From assembly GCA_006384855.1 (NCBI GenBank), contig VCJN01002960.1, forward strand, positions 1 through 64,000: a DNA stretch of 64,000 nt, in the 5' to 3' direction. This DNA comes from Tetraselmis striata (lineage: Eukaryota; Chlorophyta; Chlorodendrophyceae; Chlorodendrales; Chlorodendraceae). A model generated the notes under the pieces. It saw nothing but the letters and a program-made list of their open reading frames with translations. It searched no databases and had not been told where the DNA came from. How positions within the stretch are numbered: position 1 is the first letter of the stretch; every line of letters starts with the position of its first letter. Position numbers and translations under genes: made by a program. Positions 1 through 11,050 of the stretch are shown piece after piece.

Positions 1-15
1 CCCCCCCCCCCCCCC

Positions 16-59
<44 letters not shown>
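1..59. repeat. Poly-C tract, 59 nt with one interrupting A
   Basis: The window opens with a nearly pure cytosine run broken by a single A at position 16. It is the longest of some thirty G/C homopolymers in the window. Its true length may extend beyond the window edge or be an assembly limit. Confidence 0.95.
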
Positions 60-174
60 ATTTACACTTGTGCACTCATTAAGTTTGGGCTGGTTTCGGA
101 GCAGTACATGTACGTATGTATATACATACAATGGAACGTAGGACCTGCGCGGAAAGAGGCGGGCTGGGGGAGTG

Positions 175-926
175 GCGTTGGGGGTGCGTAGAGTAGCGTG
201 TTGGTGAGATTCGGGGTGCATCGGACGCCGGATGCCCATCCACCCAGCGTAAAAGACGCGTACGTAATATTCACACTATATATATTCACACGCAAATGTG
301 TGAAAACCGGACATTCCGTGCCGGATGGGTGGGAATACGGCGTCCGATGCAGCCAAAACCCCAGCAACACGCTATTCTATGCACCGCCAATGCACTCCGC
401 CAGCACCGCCTCATTCTCTGTCGATTTCGAAAACGCCTTCACATTATCCACCGCTAATTGCAATTGCCACCGTGTAATGTTGTCACGATGTGCGCACACA
501 ACAACACTTACTACCGGTTCCGACGCGGATGGAGGCGAGGCTTGCGGAGTGCGTTGGGGGTGCGTAGAGTAGCGTGCTGCAAATAATTGGGGTGCATCGG
601 ACGCCGGATGCCCATCCACCCGGCGTAAAAGACGCGTAATATTCACACTTATTAACACACAAATGTGTGAAAAACCGGACATTCCGTGCCGGATGGGTGG
701 GAATACGGCGTCCGATGCAGCCAAAACCCCAGCAACACGCTATTCTATGCACCGCCAATGCACTCCACCAGCACCGCCTCATTCTCTGTCGATTTCGAAA
801 ACGCCTTCACATTATCCACCGCTAATAATTGCAATTGCCACCGTGTAATGTTGTCACGATGTGCGCACACAACAACACTTACTCCCGGTTCCGACGCGGA
901 TGGAGGCGAGGCTTGCGGAGTGCAGT
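175..926. repeat. Tandem pair of about 376-bp units, each built on a long imperfect palindrome
   Basis: Unit 1 (175-550) and unit 2 (551-926) are close copies; both start with GCGTTGGGGGTGCGTAGAG and both contain ACGCCTTCACATTATCCACC. Inside each unit the left part (GCATCGGACGCCGGATGCCC) reappears as a diverged reverse complement about 120 nt downstream (GGCGTCCGATGCAGCC), so each unit could fold into a long hairpin. The open frames on both strands are symmetric translations of the two palindrome arms, so I read them as non-coding. A foldback or MITE-like element is a plausible origin; no target-site duplication was identified. Confidence 0.75.
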
Positions 927-1218
927 GGCGGTGCACAGGCTAGCGGGAGACTAGATCCATTGTCGCTTATTTACAAGCACGGGCGGTGCTGCCAGACCTG
1001 ATCGTCTACGGCCGATATAATATTCACACTATATTAACATCGGTGCACACCGCCGCACACCGCCGCACACCGCCGCACAACGCTGCGCGCGCACATTCGT
1101 CGCACACATTATCCCGGATTCACTCGCCGTATCCATTACGCCGTGCTACTTCAACAATAAACATTGCGAAATTACACCGACACAATGCCGCACCGACTAG
1201 CTCTTGACAATACGTGCA
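927..1218. other. Short intergenic stretch with CACCGCCGCA minisatellite
   Basis: Three to four copies of a 10-nt CACCGCCGCA-type unit lie at about 1041-1080. Nothing else is recognisable before the TATA-like box that follows. Confidence 0.5.
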
Positions 1219-1226
1219 TATAAATA
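1219..1226 (+). promoter_or_regulatory. TATA-like box upstream of the small basic-protein gene
   Basis: TATAAATA lies 132 nt before the candidate ATG at 1351. The ankyrin gene at 11051 has a TATATA at nearly the same distance (134 nt), which supports a core-promoter reading for both. Confidence 0.45.
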
Positions 1227-1350
1227 GTAGTGGCGCGCTGCTCCTCGCCTCCGATGTGTCGTTGACTGCTGCGGAAGGCGGTCGTCGACTGGGTGTTAGT
1301 TTCTCCACCTCGGCCGCCCCCCCTCCCCCCCCCTTCACCGCTCACAGCGC

Positions 1351-1940
1351 CATGGCCGACCTCGCCCCCCCGGGCAAAAGTGGGCGGCGAGCCTTGTTGT
1401 CTCGCGTGTCCGCGCCGCCGGCATCGAGGAGGACGAGAAAGACATGAGGAAACGCGTGACAAGGTGGGCGCGCAACAAAACACTCCATCCTCCACATTAG
1501 CACGCACCCACTCGTGGCTAACTTGTGCCGCGCGCAGGTTCGTCCGGGAGCGCCGTAAGGCCCACCTCAACGCCAAGGCTTCCACAGTGCCAACGGCGCA
1601 ACTCGTGGTGGCCGAGGAGGCCGCATCCTCAGCCGCTTAAAGGCGAAACGATTGTGGCTTGTTGTGGGTGTCTGGGCACAGGGGGCGTCCCGACGCGAAG
1701 GTAAGGAAGCTCATGGCGGCGTCGTCGACGGCACAGCCTCCCGGGGTGGTGAAGACACTGAGGGATGACAAGAAGCGGAAGAGGCCAGTGAAGAAACGCC
1801 GAGGTAAGAAACTGACGGTCGCGGAGTCGGAGGCGCAGGCGGAGGCGGAGGCGGAGGCGGAGGCGGAGGCGGAGGCGGAGGCAGCGAGATCGTCGAAGCG
1901 GAGGGTCCCCCGGGCACGCAAGAACAAGAACAAGCAGTAG
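1351..1940 (+). CDS. Possible small gene for a basic, charged protein (exon limits uncertain)
   Basis: No family is recognised. An ATG in good context (GCCATGG) opens Met-Ala-Asp-Leu-Ala-Pro-Pro. From about 1379 the coding-like signal is in another frame (Ile-Glu-Glu-Asp-Glu-Lys-Asp-Met-Arg-Lys-Arg). It runs to a donor at 1461-1462 (ACAAG|GTGGGC) and, in phase, past an acceptor (CGCGCAG at 1539) to a Lys/Arg-rich segment and a stop at about 1638. The frame change falls on a run of seven C at about 1366, so one miscounted C would restore a single frame. Downstream, 1690-1940 encodes a second Lys/Arg-rich stretch interrupted by an (Ala-Glu)n tract from a GCGGAG hexanucleotide repeat, ending in a stop; whether it belongs to the same transcript is unclear. 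Composition suggests a nuclear or nucleic-acid-binding protein, but that is inference only. Confidence 0.35.
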
Positions 1941-1987
1941 CCCCCGCCCCCTTACCCCCCTCCCCTCACTCCCCCGGCGGGAGCGGC

Positions 1988-2066
1988 GGGGGGGGGGGGG
2001 GGGGGGCGGGGGCGGCGGGGGGACCACGCCCGCCCGCCTCCCCCCCCCCCCCCCCCCCCCCCCCCC
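1988..2066. repeat. G19 run followed by C27 run on the same strand
   Basis: A 19-nt G run (1988-2006) and a 27-nt C run (2040-2066) are about 33 nt apart and could pair as a hairpin. Either could also form quadruplex or i-motif structures. No gene is disrupted. Confidence 0.85.
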
Positions 2067-2700
2067 GCCGGGCCGCATTCCCCGATGGCAGCTGTCGCGA
2101 ATATTGTAATTCAATCATTCTTCGGCAAACTGCTGCCTAACCCCGCCCTCCCCCTCGCGAATATTTATGTAACGTGAGCACTCTTTGGCAAAACATGGCA
2201 GCCAAACCGCCCATCTGATGACCTTTGATCGGACGGCTGGCAGGACCGTTCAGCAGTACTAGCTATAATGTACACAAAATTCCCCACTTTGGCCAAATAG
2301 TACGGCTGAGATTTGCGCTCCCATGTACTAATAGTCGTAGTTATCCACAGGACCACTCGCCATCGCGCCCGGGTTCGTACTTGATACCCGGTACCGGCTT
2401 AATAAATATATCGCGTACTACCCGGTACCACCCGGTACTACCCGGTACCACACGGACAACCTCGCACCTTTTACTTCAGTGCCATGTAGCACATCACACG
2501 TCATGTACGACTTCCTCAATGATTACAAAAAGGATTTATCGCCCGCCGGCAATAACGCCGGATGTACTCGCACGTAACTGGATGGACATGCCGCCACCAG
2601 CAGCAGCTTTCACGGATAATAGTGGTACCGGTACGGTAGTGCTTCGTCACCCGTATGTCACATCTGAATCTCACAGTGCTTGTCGCCGTGCTTGTCACGG
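2067..2700. other. Non-coding stretch with CCCGGTACYA repeats
   Basis: Between 2395 and 2450 the sequence repeats CCCGGTACCA/CCCGGTACTA about four times, next to GGTACC palindromes. Similar GGTACCGGTAC-type words recur elsewhere in the window (around 20230, 38230 and 52690). No gene is seen. Confidence 0.5.
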
Positions 2701-3867
2701 TTCTTGGCCTGCGTCTCGCGGGCTCGCGGCGTACTTTCTGCTCACGCGTCTCACGTGCCATCGTGTCCTCCCCTTTTCGTGCCTTGTTGCGGTCGCAGCG
2801 TTGCGCTCGGTTGCATGTCGGCGCTTGAAGGTCGCTGATGACCGTACCTTGGCCGCAGCCGCGATGCCGACTTCGAGTTGCTTGTCCTCGAGCGCTGCGA
2901 GAAGGCCGTCGACGACGTTGGCGGAGCGCTCACGCTCGGCGGTGTCGAAGCATGAGTCAATGAGGCGCTCAACGACTTGTTCCTCGGGGGTGAGGGCCTT
3001 CTCGGCGTTTTAAGCATCGAAGGTAGGCAAGCTTGGCCTCGTCCGCGTCGCTCACTGCGCTTTTGGTGCGCGGTGTCGAGTAGGTCGAGGGCGTCGACGC
3101 GGTCTTGGATAGGGGAGTCCGGCGAGCGAAGCGAAACCACAGTTCCTTAGTCGCCGCGTTTGCGGCGGGGCGGCAAAAGATATAGCACAGCAAAGGTGGT
3201 ACTCGTTGCGCGACGCGTTCTTGTTCGCCTTAGTCATCAGGTGGCGGTCGGCCAAAGGCCCAAGTAGCTCTCGAAGGGGGGTGTCGGTATTTGTACGCCC
3301 GGGGCAAGAAGTCTTCCTCAATCCCGCGGGTCGATGTACTCGGATGCAACACCGCGCGTGCTCCCCTTAACAAGCGTTGTCCGGACTTCGTGCTCTAGTT
3401 CGTCGCCACCCTCGGCGACGTCGTCGTCGTCCGAACTCCTAAGGAATGTTTCGTTGCTTTGTCACTCGGTGTTGTTGGCGTCCTTTTCGTCCAAGCGGGT
3501 CGATAGTAGAGCCTCAATCTTCAGTGCCAAGGCTACAGTAGAGCGAGCGTTGTAGTGTCAATGGTCTTCTCCGCCGGCTTCGCGGACATTTGAGTGTTTC
3601 GTCCGAACTGTCAGTTGGCGTCCCTTTCGTAGGGTCCGCCGCCTTCTTGCCGTATGCCATCGATCGTGACTTGTGCAAGTGTGTCTTTGGAATAGAGATG
3701 GACGAGACCGTCCACTCGTCGAGATGTTCACACCTTGCACACCTGCTAGAGATGTGATGCCGTCGCGCTAGCTGGTCAACTCGCGCAAAGGTATAAGGCG
3801 GAGTCCTCTCATGCATGGTGTTGGTGTGGTATGTAGCATGGCTTTCGAATGCTGTCGCTAACGCCAA
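2700..3867 (-). pseudogene. Decayed gene, gag/polyprotein-like, with shifting frames
   Basis: Coding-like peptide runs follow one another on the minus strand but in changing frames. One segment starts at a Met near 3657 and includes a Lys/Asp/Ser-rich piece. Another (about 3550-3330) reads Lys-Ile-Glu-Ala-Leu-Leu followed by an acidic Asp-Asp-Asp-Asp stretch with one in-frame stop. A third (about 3010-2700) reads Leu-Thr-Pro-Glu-Glu-Gln-Val-Val-Glu-Arg and then a charged helical segment. This charged, helix-rich character with frameshifts and stops resembles a dead retroelement gag or an unknown host gene; I cannot name the family. No intron boundaries explain the frame changes. Confidence 0.4.
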
Positions 3868-4093
3868 TGGACATCGGGAAGTCCAAGCGGTACGCGTACA
3901 ACTTCAGCTCCAATCCAAACTACCGTACGTAGTCGGCGCATTCATCTCTATTATGTGTAGGACACAGAGACCGCCGACACAGTACATGGCCCTTCGCATT
4001 ATACACGCTAACTACCCACCCACGCCCTTCACGCAGAGGTGTATGTTCCGCAGGCCCGAACATGCCCCCAACCACCACTTGATGCAACCCTTC
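3868..4093. other. No recognisable feature
   Basis: I see no gene or clear repeat in this stretch. Confidence 0.4.
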
Positions 4094-4260
4094 ATATTCT
4101 CACATTTAATATGTGAGAATATTAAATGTTCTAATTTAATATTCTCACATATATTATGTGAGAATATAATATATGTTCATATATTATTTTCCGTATTATC
4201 CGTATTTCTATACAGATAATACGGATATGTATAGAAATACGTGCATAGAAATACGGATGG
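4094..4260. repeat. AT-rich block of nested perfect hairpins
   Basis: ATATTCTCACAT and its reverse complement ATGTGAGAATAT form two perfect 12-bp stems with 5-nt loops (4094-4122 and 4139-4167). The two hairpins are themselves arranged so that stems can pair across units. A third structure follows: CGTATTTCTATAC (about 4200) pairs with GTATAGAAATACG (about 4230). The block sits in otherwise GC-rich sequence. Confidence 0.85.
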
Positions 4261-5203
4261 AAAGCACCCTCTCAGCTTGACGTCTCCACGCCGCGAGATG
4301 TCCCCGACTGCCGGGTACCAATGTTATTCCTCATGGGGTACCCGACGGGGAGCATATATGCACACTCAATGCAGCTCTCCTTGCTATAAGCATGGCTATA
4401 CACATCGCACGATCGTCCGGCGCCCACACCTACGCCAAAATTCTCACACCTCGCAAGGGCTTTACTTACCCGCTCCACCACCACCATCCCGGGCCAAGAA
4501 CATAAAGAAGTCGGTTCTTGCACGGTCCCATGTCACGCGGGCCCGGTCGGCGACGCGGCGAGTGGGGGTATGTAGACCGGGCTTGGAGTGGCGGTGGCGA
4601 TGGTCGGCCGGTGGGCATGCTTGGAAGTGGACGCCCTTAGGGCGGCGGATGGCGTTGGGTGCGGGTGTGGCGGGACTTCCGCAATCGCGCGAGCAGGCAC
4701 TCGCATGCATCTAGCCGTGTTTACGACCACGCCGCACAATATGCGACCGAAAAGCAGCGGCGACATACGGAACAGCGGGCGGAGCATGGATGATGTGGTG
4801 GTGAAGGGGGGGTGGGCTGGTGGGGTAGAAGAATAGCATATCGCAACGTGTTGTTGCGATGTAGCCATTATCGCCCGCGCTGGTGGGGGGGGAACTCCCC
4901 CCCCCCCCCCCCCCCCCCCCCCCCCACACACACACACTCACCACCACCACGAGCATGCGCCATCCACTTCGACAAATTATCCACCGACTCGGCGGCACTT
5001 GGATGCGTACGTCATCCTTAGCGTCAAATACGCACTGCATGGGTCCAACCGTTATTGGGAGCCCTCGAGAGGCTCCATACTCATCAATGACAGTTGGTGA
5101 CAAAGGGGGTGGGAGCTATGGTGGTTCCGCGTGGTGGTATGCATGTTTTTGAAATTGAATTAGTTGGAAATGTTGAAACTGAAAATTGAAATTGACTTGA
5201 CAT
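4261..5203. other. No supported gene; contains a C30 run
   Basis: A poly-C run at about 4896-4925 leads into a CA repeat. The open frames here are low-complexity reads of these tracts, and none shows a family signature. Confidence 0.5.
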
Positions 5204-6097
5204 TCACTTCACGAGATGTTCGCGGTCAACAACTCCCGTAGGACCACAATGTTGGCGCGCAAGGTTAGCGCGCGCATAGTGGACGGATGTGAGCTCTTTA
5301 AGGGTAAAGTGCGTATAGGCATAGCGGTCTTCGTCGTACCAAAAAACCCGAGCCTCAAGGTGGTCATTGAGAACGTCACTGCAACCGTACGACAAATTGT
5401 CGACGTGCAAGTATCGGTTACGACATGGCGGTTGATGAGGCGGCCAATGTGTTGGGTGGGCACGCCCACCCACCATTGCGGGTGGGAAAACTTGACGCGA
5501 TCAGCCCAAGAGTTGCGAGTTTTGAGCAGCACATCATGCAGCTCACGGGTTCACGGAGACACTAACGGGAAGGGGCGATGGCCAAATAGAGAAAATGGCA
5601 CTTGCCCGCAAGGGAAGCTAGTTCGTGAGCATGCAGCCACCGGCGGTCGCGTTTCGCACGTTGGGTCAAAGCGTTTCGCCGTACGAGCAATGACGGCAAG
5701 CTTCTCAGCGGGCGCACGAAGAGTAGGCGACCATGTTCTCGTGCTTTGGTGCAACTCGCCGAGTACGAGGGGCGTTGCGATACTCGGCACATATCCTTGC
5801 ACCGTAGCGGGTGCAATAAATCCAACCGTGCACATGGCCAAGGAAGCTGCCCTCGATCGGCCGGTGACCTCGGCCGGGAGTGCCGGTAGAAGGCTCAAGA
5901 TCAACGAGCATACGGCTAGCGGTGCATGGAGTATTTTCCGGGGTAATTTTAAAACTACTTTTCCTCGCCTTTACCTCCGAACTCTGAGGACGTCCGGGGA
6001 CTTCGCTGGTAGTAGCAACTCAAGGCGGGGGCTAATACTAAATTCTGCGTTGGAGCATGCTGCGACTTCTTGGGGAACAACAAAGGCGGGAACATAA
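5204..6097. other. Long open frames on both strands, unassigned
   Basis: A 293-codon plus-strand frame (5216-6097) is open, and minus-strand frames are open over much of the same interval. The minus frame around 5204-5476 has a more protein-like composition (balanced Leu, Val, Asp, Tyr). Neither strand shows a recognisable domain, a splice-consistent model or a promoter. A dead retroelement fragment is my best guess; I would not annotate a gene. Confidence 0.25.
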
Positions 6098-8298
6098 ACA
6101 TATACGGTGGTCACGTGCGTGATCGCGGGTTATTGCGGCCGGGCGCTAATGCTTATATGCTGGCGCCCGCCGTGTACGCGCGTGAATACCCATATGACGG
6201 ATGTCTAGTGATGTATTGTACCACATGACGTATATTCAAAATAGTACATGTATTGCAACATAGCCACGTGGCCCATACAGAGGCCATGTTGTATGGCTAG
6301 CAGATCGTTCTCGACCTCCTCCTCAGTCTTTGGCGGAAAGGCGCTCTGACGTTCCTCGAGAATGGGCGACGGCACTCTCACCTTGCCTTACTCCAGCTGT
6401 GGGTTAGCTAGTGCTTTGCTTTACTATGGGTTTCGCTCGATGGGATTCAGCACTGCCTACGCGGCAATTGTTAGCTTCACATAAACGAATTCGCCGGCCG
6501 AAACAAGAGGCAGTTATTACACAGGCGAGACGAAAGAGGAGAAATAATATGTATGGGAAGGAAGGGGGGGGGGGGGGGGCGTACTGCCACATGCGTCAAT
6601 CCACCAGTTGCGGCCCTAGAGGCACTGGGGCATGCATGGTCGGGTATTGGTAGCTGTCGCACGAAGTTAACGACACAGCGATATTAGTGATAGTTAGATT
6701 ATTGCCAATCCGTATCGAAGGAGGCTTGAACGCAGTCCAAACGAATCAAGAAAGGTATGACCTAATCACACCGCGCGAAATGGTTGGGGAGGGGGGGGGG
6801 GCGGCACTGCCAACGGCGTCAAAAACTTCGCGCGGCCCTCGAGGTACTGGGTCATGCACGTCGTCAAGTGTTGGAACCTGTGGTGCGGTAGAGGAATTGT
6901 GAAGTGTTAAATTATGCGCCAACCACCCCCCCTCCATATCCCGCGTATTCCGCAGCCCTTACTGTGGACATGGTGGTCGACGCGCCTTTAGCCTCCGAGG
7001 CGCTGGCATCCGGCACGCCCTCACCCCCGCCTAATGCGGGCGCAAGTCCGTAGGGTGTGGTTGCTGACGCTTCGGCTCCCTGCCCGCCGCTCTCGCCAGC
7101 CGGGGTATCGCCATGCGTAGGCCAGCCCTCGGCCGCATCGCCGGCGGCAGCGGCAGCGGCAGCGGCAGCCGATCTGCCGATGCCGGGCCATGCCCCTGCC
7201 CCGCCCATGCCTGCGTGTCGGCTTGGCTATGTCCAGCGGCCAGGGCCGCCACGCGACGACAACGTCGGGTGGGGGCAGCAGGTCGAGCAGACGCAACCCT
7301 TGGCCGAGAGGGTCGGGCTGGCCGGCTGGCAGACCCTGGAGAGTAGGGTGGCCGCGTGCTGGGGGGGGGGGGGGTGGGGGAGGGGGCTGTGCTAGGCATC
7401 TCCATCGGGATGGGGCCTACTTCAGCCTGCGTGGTAGTAACCTATAGCGTGAGCTGCAAGTCTCGGTACGGCGGAGACTGCATGGCAGGTAAGGCACGGG
7501 ACGCAGTCAAATAAGAGGCGGCAGCATGCCTACTTACCAGCCGTGCAAACCTACGCCGCAGGTAGGCGGAGTCCATTCTTGTCACGGATCCGGGCGTCTG
7601 CGCCATTTTGTGAGAGTTAGACGATGCACGCATGTGCGTCGCGTGGATCCGTTTATCTATATAACTGTCTGCCAGCACGGCCCGGTTTGGGTTCTGGGCA
7701 GCCTTGGCGGTGGTGGAGAGGTAGTACTACGCAGCATCCCCACTCGAGTGGGCAGGATAACAGATGGCGGCGGCGACGCGAGTAAAATAGTTCTTTGCGC
7801 TGTATGTATATTCCTCTAGTACAATACACATTTCGCGCGTGAGCTCGTACATTGTACCGTTTTAGTGGGACAATTTACGAGGTCGTGGATTGGACCAAAA
7901 ACGCTCGTATATATATCGCCCTTTTCTCGCGCTTTGAATGTATGGCTAGGAAGCTTCAGCGAAAGGGGAGGGAATGTCGGAGGAGGAGCCCGCAGGGCGG
8001 AGGCGGAAATTGAAATTTAAATTGGGGTACAACGTTACAACATGCTAATTCGCTGCTCTCCGCCGCCCGAACCGAATTGTTCTTAGGGCATGTCATCTCT
8101 TACCATAGCAGGGACACATATGTGTATTATATATAGCTCCGGCTACCGGCCATCCGCTTCCGCTTCCATCTCCGCCTCCTTCCGCTGCAGCCTTCCGCTG
8201 CCCCGCATGTCTACTATCACCGGCTTCGCGGCATATCCGTCTTCCGCGCCCAGTTCGGCATAGAGCCCCAAGCAGTCCGCGGAGGCGGAAAACGAGAG
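6098..8298. other. No supported gene
   Basis: This region contains G runs at about 6567, 6791 and 7361, an Ala-encoding GGCAGC microsatellite at about 7143-7170 and short low-complexity frames. I see no domain, no phase-consistent exon pair and no RNA gene. Confidence 0.4.
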
Positions 8299-8515
8299 GG
8301 CGCTGCCGAAGGCAGCGAGCTGGAAGATGGCAGACGAGCTACGGTGACTGTCCTAAGTAGCTCCCCGGCCGGGAGCGCAGGGCTCGCGGGCCATGGGGCA
8401 GCCCGTACAAAAACCCGATCATGGCAAGAGATACTTAACCGCTTGAAACCACTAACAGACCGTACGGGTCGCACTCGGACAGTTTTAATCCGTTAGGAAA
8501 CCCCATAAACATGTT
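8299..8515 (-). repeat. Inverted copy of the LTR-like repeat R
   Basis: Read on the minus strand, this segment starts TATGGGGTTTCC and contains CGGGTTTTTGTACGGGCTG and CGGCCGGGGAGCTACTTAGG. It matches the repeats at 20142 and 21817. It is preceded (minus sense) by the same GCAAAACCTGACTCGG word that precedes the copy at 21817, so it marks one end of an inverted copy of that element. Confidence 0.75.
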
Positions 8516-10040
8516 ATTAAGATCATTTCAACATGCATCCGAGTCAGGTTTTGCCAGTTTACACGCGGTTCGTGTACGACTACTTCGAGCATAGGCAGTC
8601 GGCAGGCGTGCCCACCGGACGAAGGCGGAAGATGTCTTGAGCTGTAGAAGGGGTCTCGCGCCGAGAGGTTAAATCTCGATCGAGGCGCAGGCGCATCAGA
8701 CGCGGACGGGAGATGTTGACGCCCGCATGATATATGCCGGACGTGTCGCGGAATTAATGCGCCGTTTCCCGACGGCGCCCTACAACATTTGCCGCGCGCC
8801 GTGGTGGCGTGCGGCACGAGCCGGAACTGAAGGCCAGTAGAAGCAGGGGTAGAAGTGGCCAAGTCGGCGACGAGCGCCAAGCAAAGCAGCAGCCTCACAT
8901 GCACCAGCAGGACGAGTACAACTGCGCGCACGAGCGCGCGAGCGCGCCGCGTATAGCTAGGTGAAGTATTGGTACGATGTACGCGACTCGATGGTAACTC
9001 TGCACCTATACTTGCGATGCACGTTACGAGGGGTGGACACGCAACAACGCGCGATGACATTGATGTAATAATGCTGTTGCCATCATCAGCGGTGGTTGTT
9101 TTGCCCCCTCGCGCGAAGGGCGGCGGGTGAAACGCACGACGCCGAGGGGCACGGGGACGTGGGACCCCGTGTGGCGCCCACGTTCCCGCCCGCAGGACCC
9201 CACATGGCGCATGCTTAGGATGACGTCACGAACCGCAGAAGTTGCGTTGGGTGGCGGAGGTGTCCCCCGGCGGGCAACTCGTGTTGTCAATAGGTGAGAT
9301 GTCGTGACGTCGCGAGCGGGATGGCCGGCGTATGTAGATGCCCTTGTAGCCTATGCCGACCCGTAACGATGCCAATGATGTCGGGGCGAGGGTGACGACG
9401 AGGCGGCCGCTGCTGCTGCACCATTGACGGTCGCCGAAGTTCCAAACCCATCAGAGTCAGCAAGGGGTAGTTCCGTACACCACGAGATGCCAGGTATGCC
9501 ATGTGGTAGAGCTGCCCCTCGGCGGGCAGCTGTAGGTTGTCGTGGTCCTTGTGACGACGACGTTGCAGTAGGAGGCGTCGGAGACACGTCGGGACGAGCC
9601 GCACAAACGCCACCCACTGCGACCACATCAAACGTTGCTGAAGCATGATTGGGGCAAGGGCAAGTAGCCCTCTCAAAACACCGGCGCATGAGCGGCGCCA
9701 CCCCCGCAACGGACCAATTACGCGAGCAGTTTCGGAAAACCACAGCATGCAACGACCGTTGATGCCACGACGCCATGTTGCAAGGACAGTCACGCGGACC
9801 CGCTTGCAGTGTCTTGCGGGGCAACAAGTGGCCGCCCCGACGAAACGGACGTCCTCCTCCGTCCGCGCCGATTTGTTGCAGTAGGCGTAGTTGTCGTCGT
9901 TGACATCCGTGACAAGCAGCAGCCATGGTGCCGAGCGCGTCCACCTCACCTAACCTCAATAGTGGACTAATGCGAGAGGGTGCTTCACTGCGAGAGCTCC
10001 GAATGCATGTACTGCGACTCGACTTCGGGTGTCGAGGTTT
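8516..10040 (-). mobile_element. Inverted, diverged copy of the 20-22 kb element's internal region
   Basis: On the minus strand 10040-9380 aligns by eye with 20640-21300: both have ACACCCGAAG(T/C)CGAGTCGC, then AGCACCCTCTCGC, then CTCGG(C/T)ACCATGGC, then GGCATCAACGG-like words. The two copies share nucleotides, but the encoded peptides do not stay in one frame between them, which argues that the 200-240-codon open frames here are not genes. Only one flanking R repeat (8299-8515) is recognisable on this copy; the other end is lost near 10040. Confidence 0.6.
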
Positions 10041-10916
10041 AAACGTTTAACCAATTGTCAAGACGGAAACTTCATTGTAACAAATTTCAACCTTACAATT
10101 TACGTTACCTTGACGCTACGACTCGCAGTGAGAATCAGGAAGTATAAACGGAAAACTCGACTCCATTGGAAGTTTCGTTCATCCAGCTTATTATTTCAGA
10201 TTTAGTGCGTGTACGTAGTACCATAACAATTCCGCGAGATTGTGCCCCCGCCATTTAGAGCAGCGCGACTTCACCCGTATGGTCCCGATACATGCCGATA
10301 AGGATTATATATGTGCAGTACGAGAGTACATGGCGGGCCGCCCGCCGTAGATCAGTACCAAAAAACTGCAAGTATCCGGGTAATTAAAATCTGGGACCAT
10401 CGCCCCTTGCATGTTGTGCGAAAACGCGACAAGCACTATCTACGTACACGAACTCCAAGCTCCGCGAGCTGATACATCATGAAGTTCCTGGCGGTGGGTG
10501 CAGGGCTGATTCTGGTTGTGATGAGCTGCTGATATGAAGTTTAGGAACGCAGTGAAGACAGGGCTTGAACTTCGTCTGACGAAAGATCTGCTGTAGTACT
10601 GCCAATCGTAGAATCTCGGCGGCAACTGGTAATAGTATGCCGCCCGTATAGCATCACCGGGTATCGTACTGAAAAGCCCCCCCCCCCCCCCCCCCCCCCC
10701 CCCACCCGGACCTGGCTTTTACAGTCTACGGCCCTCTGAGACCCTCGCACCAACCGGACCTGGACTGAAATCGAGCTTGGAGAGCTTTCGCGTGGCTCAC
10801 CTCTATCCACGGCATACGGTCGAAAAGTTGTTCGGAGCCTGTCACACGGCCGGTCGCTGCCCGCGTGTACATATCCCGGCGGGAGCTCGTGATATCGAGT
10901 TGCGCTACGAGAACGG
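10041..10916. other. No supported gene; C28 run
   Basis: A poly-C run lies at about 10676-10703. I see no coding or RNA signal. The last 150 nt lead into the ankyrin gene promoter. Confidence 0.4.
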
Positions 10917-10922
10917 TATATA
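10917..10922 (+). promoter_or_regulatory. TATA-like box of the ankyrin gene
   Basis: TATATA lies 134 nt upstream of the ATG at 11051, in GGTATATACCC. Confidence 0.45.
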
Positions 10923-11050
10923 CCCTGGGTACGATCGCAGAAATTAGAACGTCAGTGACTTCACGTCGGCACCGGCTCAGGGAGTAACGGAGCAGCCAGC
11001 ACGCCCCGCGCCGCCCCCACGATCACAATTCCGACGCTCACACAGGTAGC

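Noticed and set aside
62..943. Similar small ORFs on both strands
   Set aside because: They are translations of palindrome arms, so similarity between strands is structural and not coding.
1629..2114. 161-codon Arg/Leu/Pro-rich minus-strand ORF
   Set aside because: Reads through hexanucleotide and homopolymer repeats; composition artefact.
9287..9959. Overlapping 200-220-codon minus-strand ORFs
   Set aside because: The homologous DNA at 20.7-21.3 kb does not keep the same frame, so the open frames are not conserved as protein.
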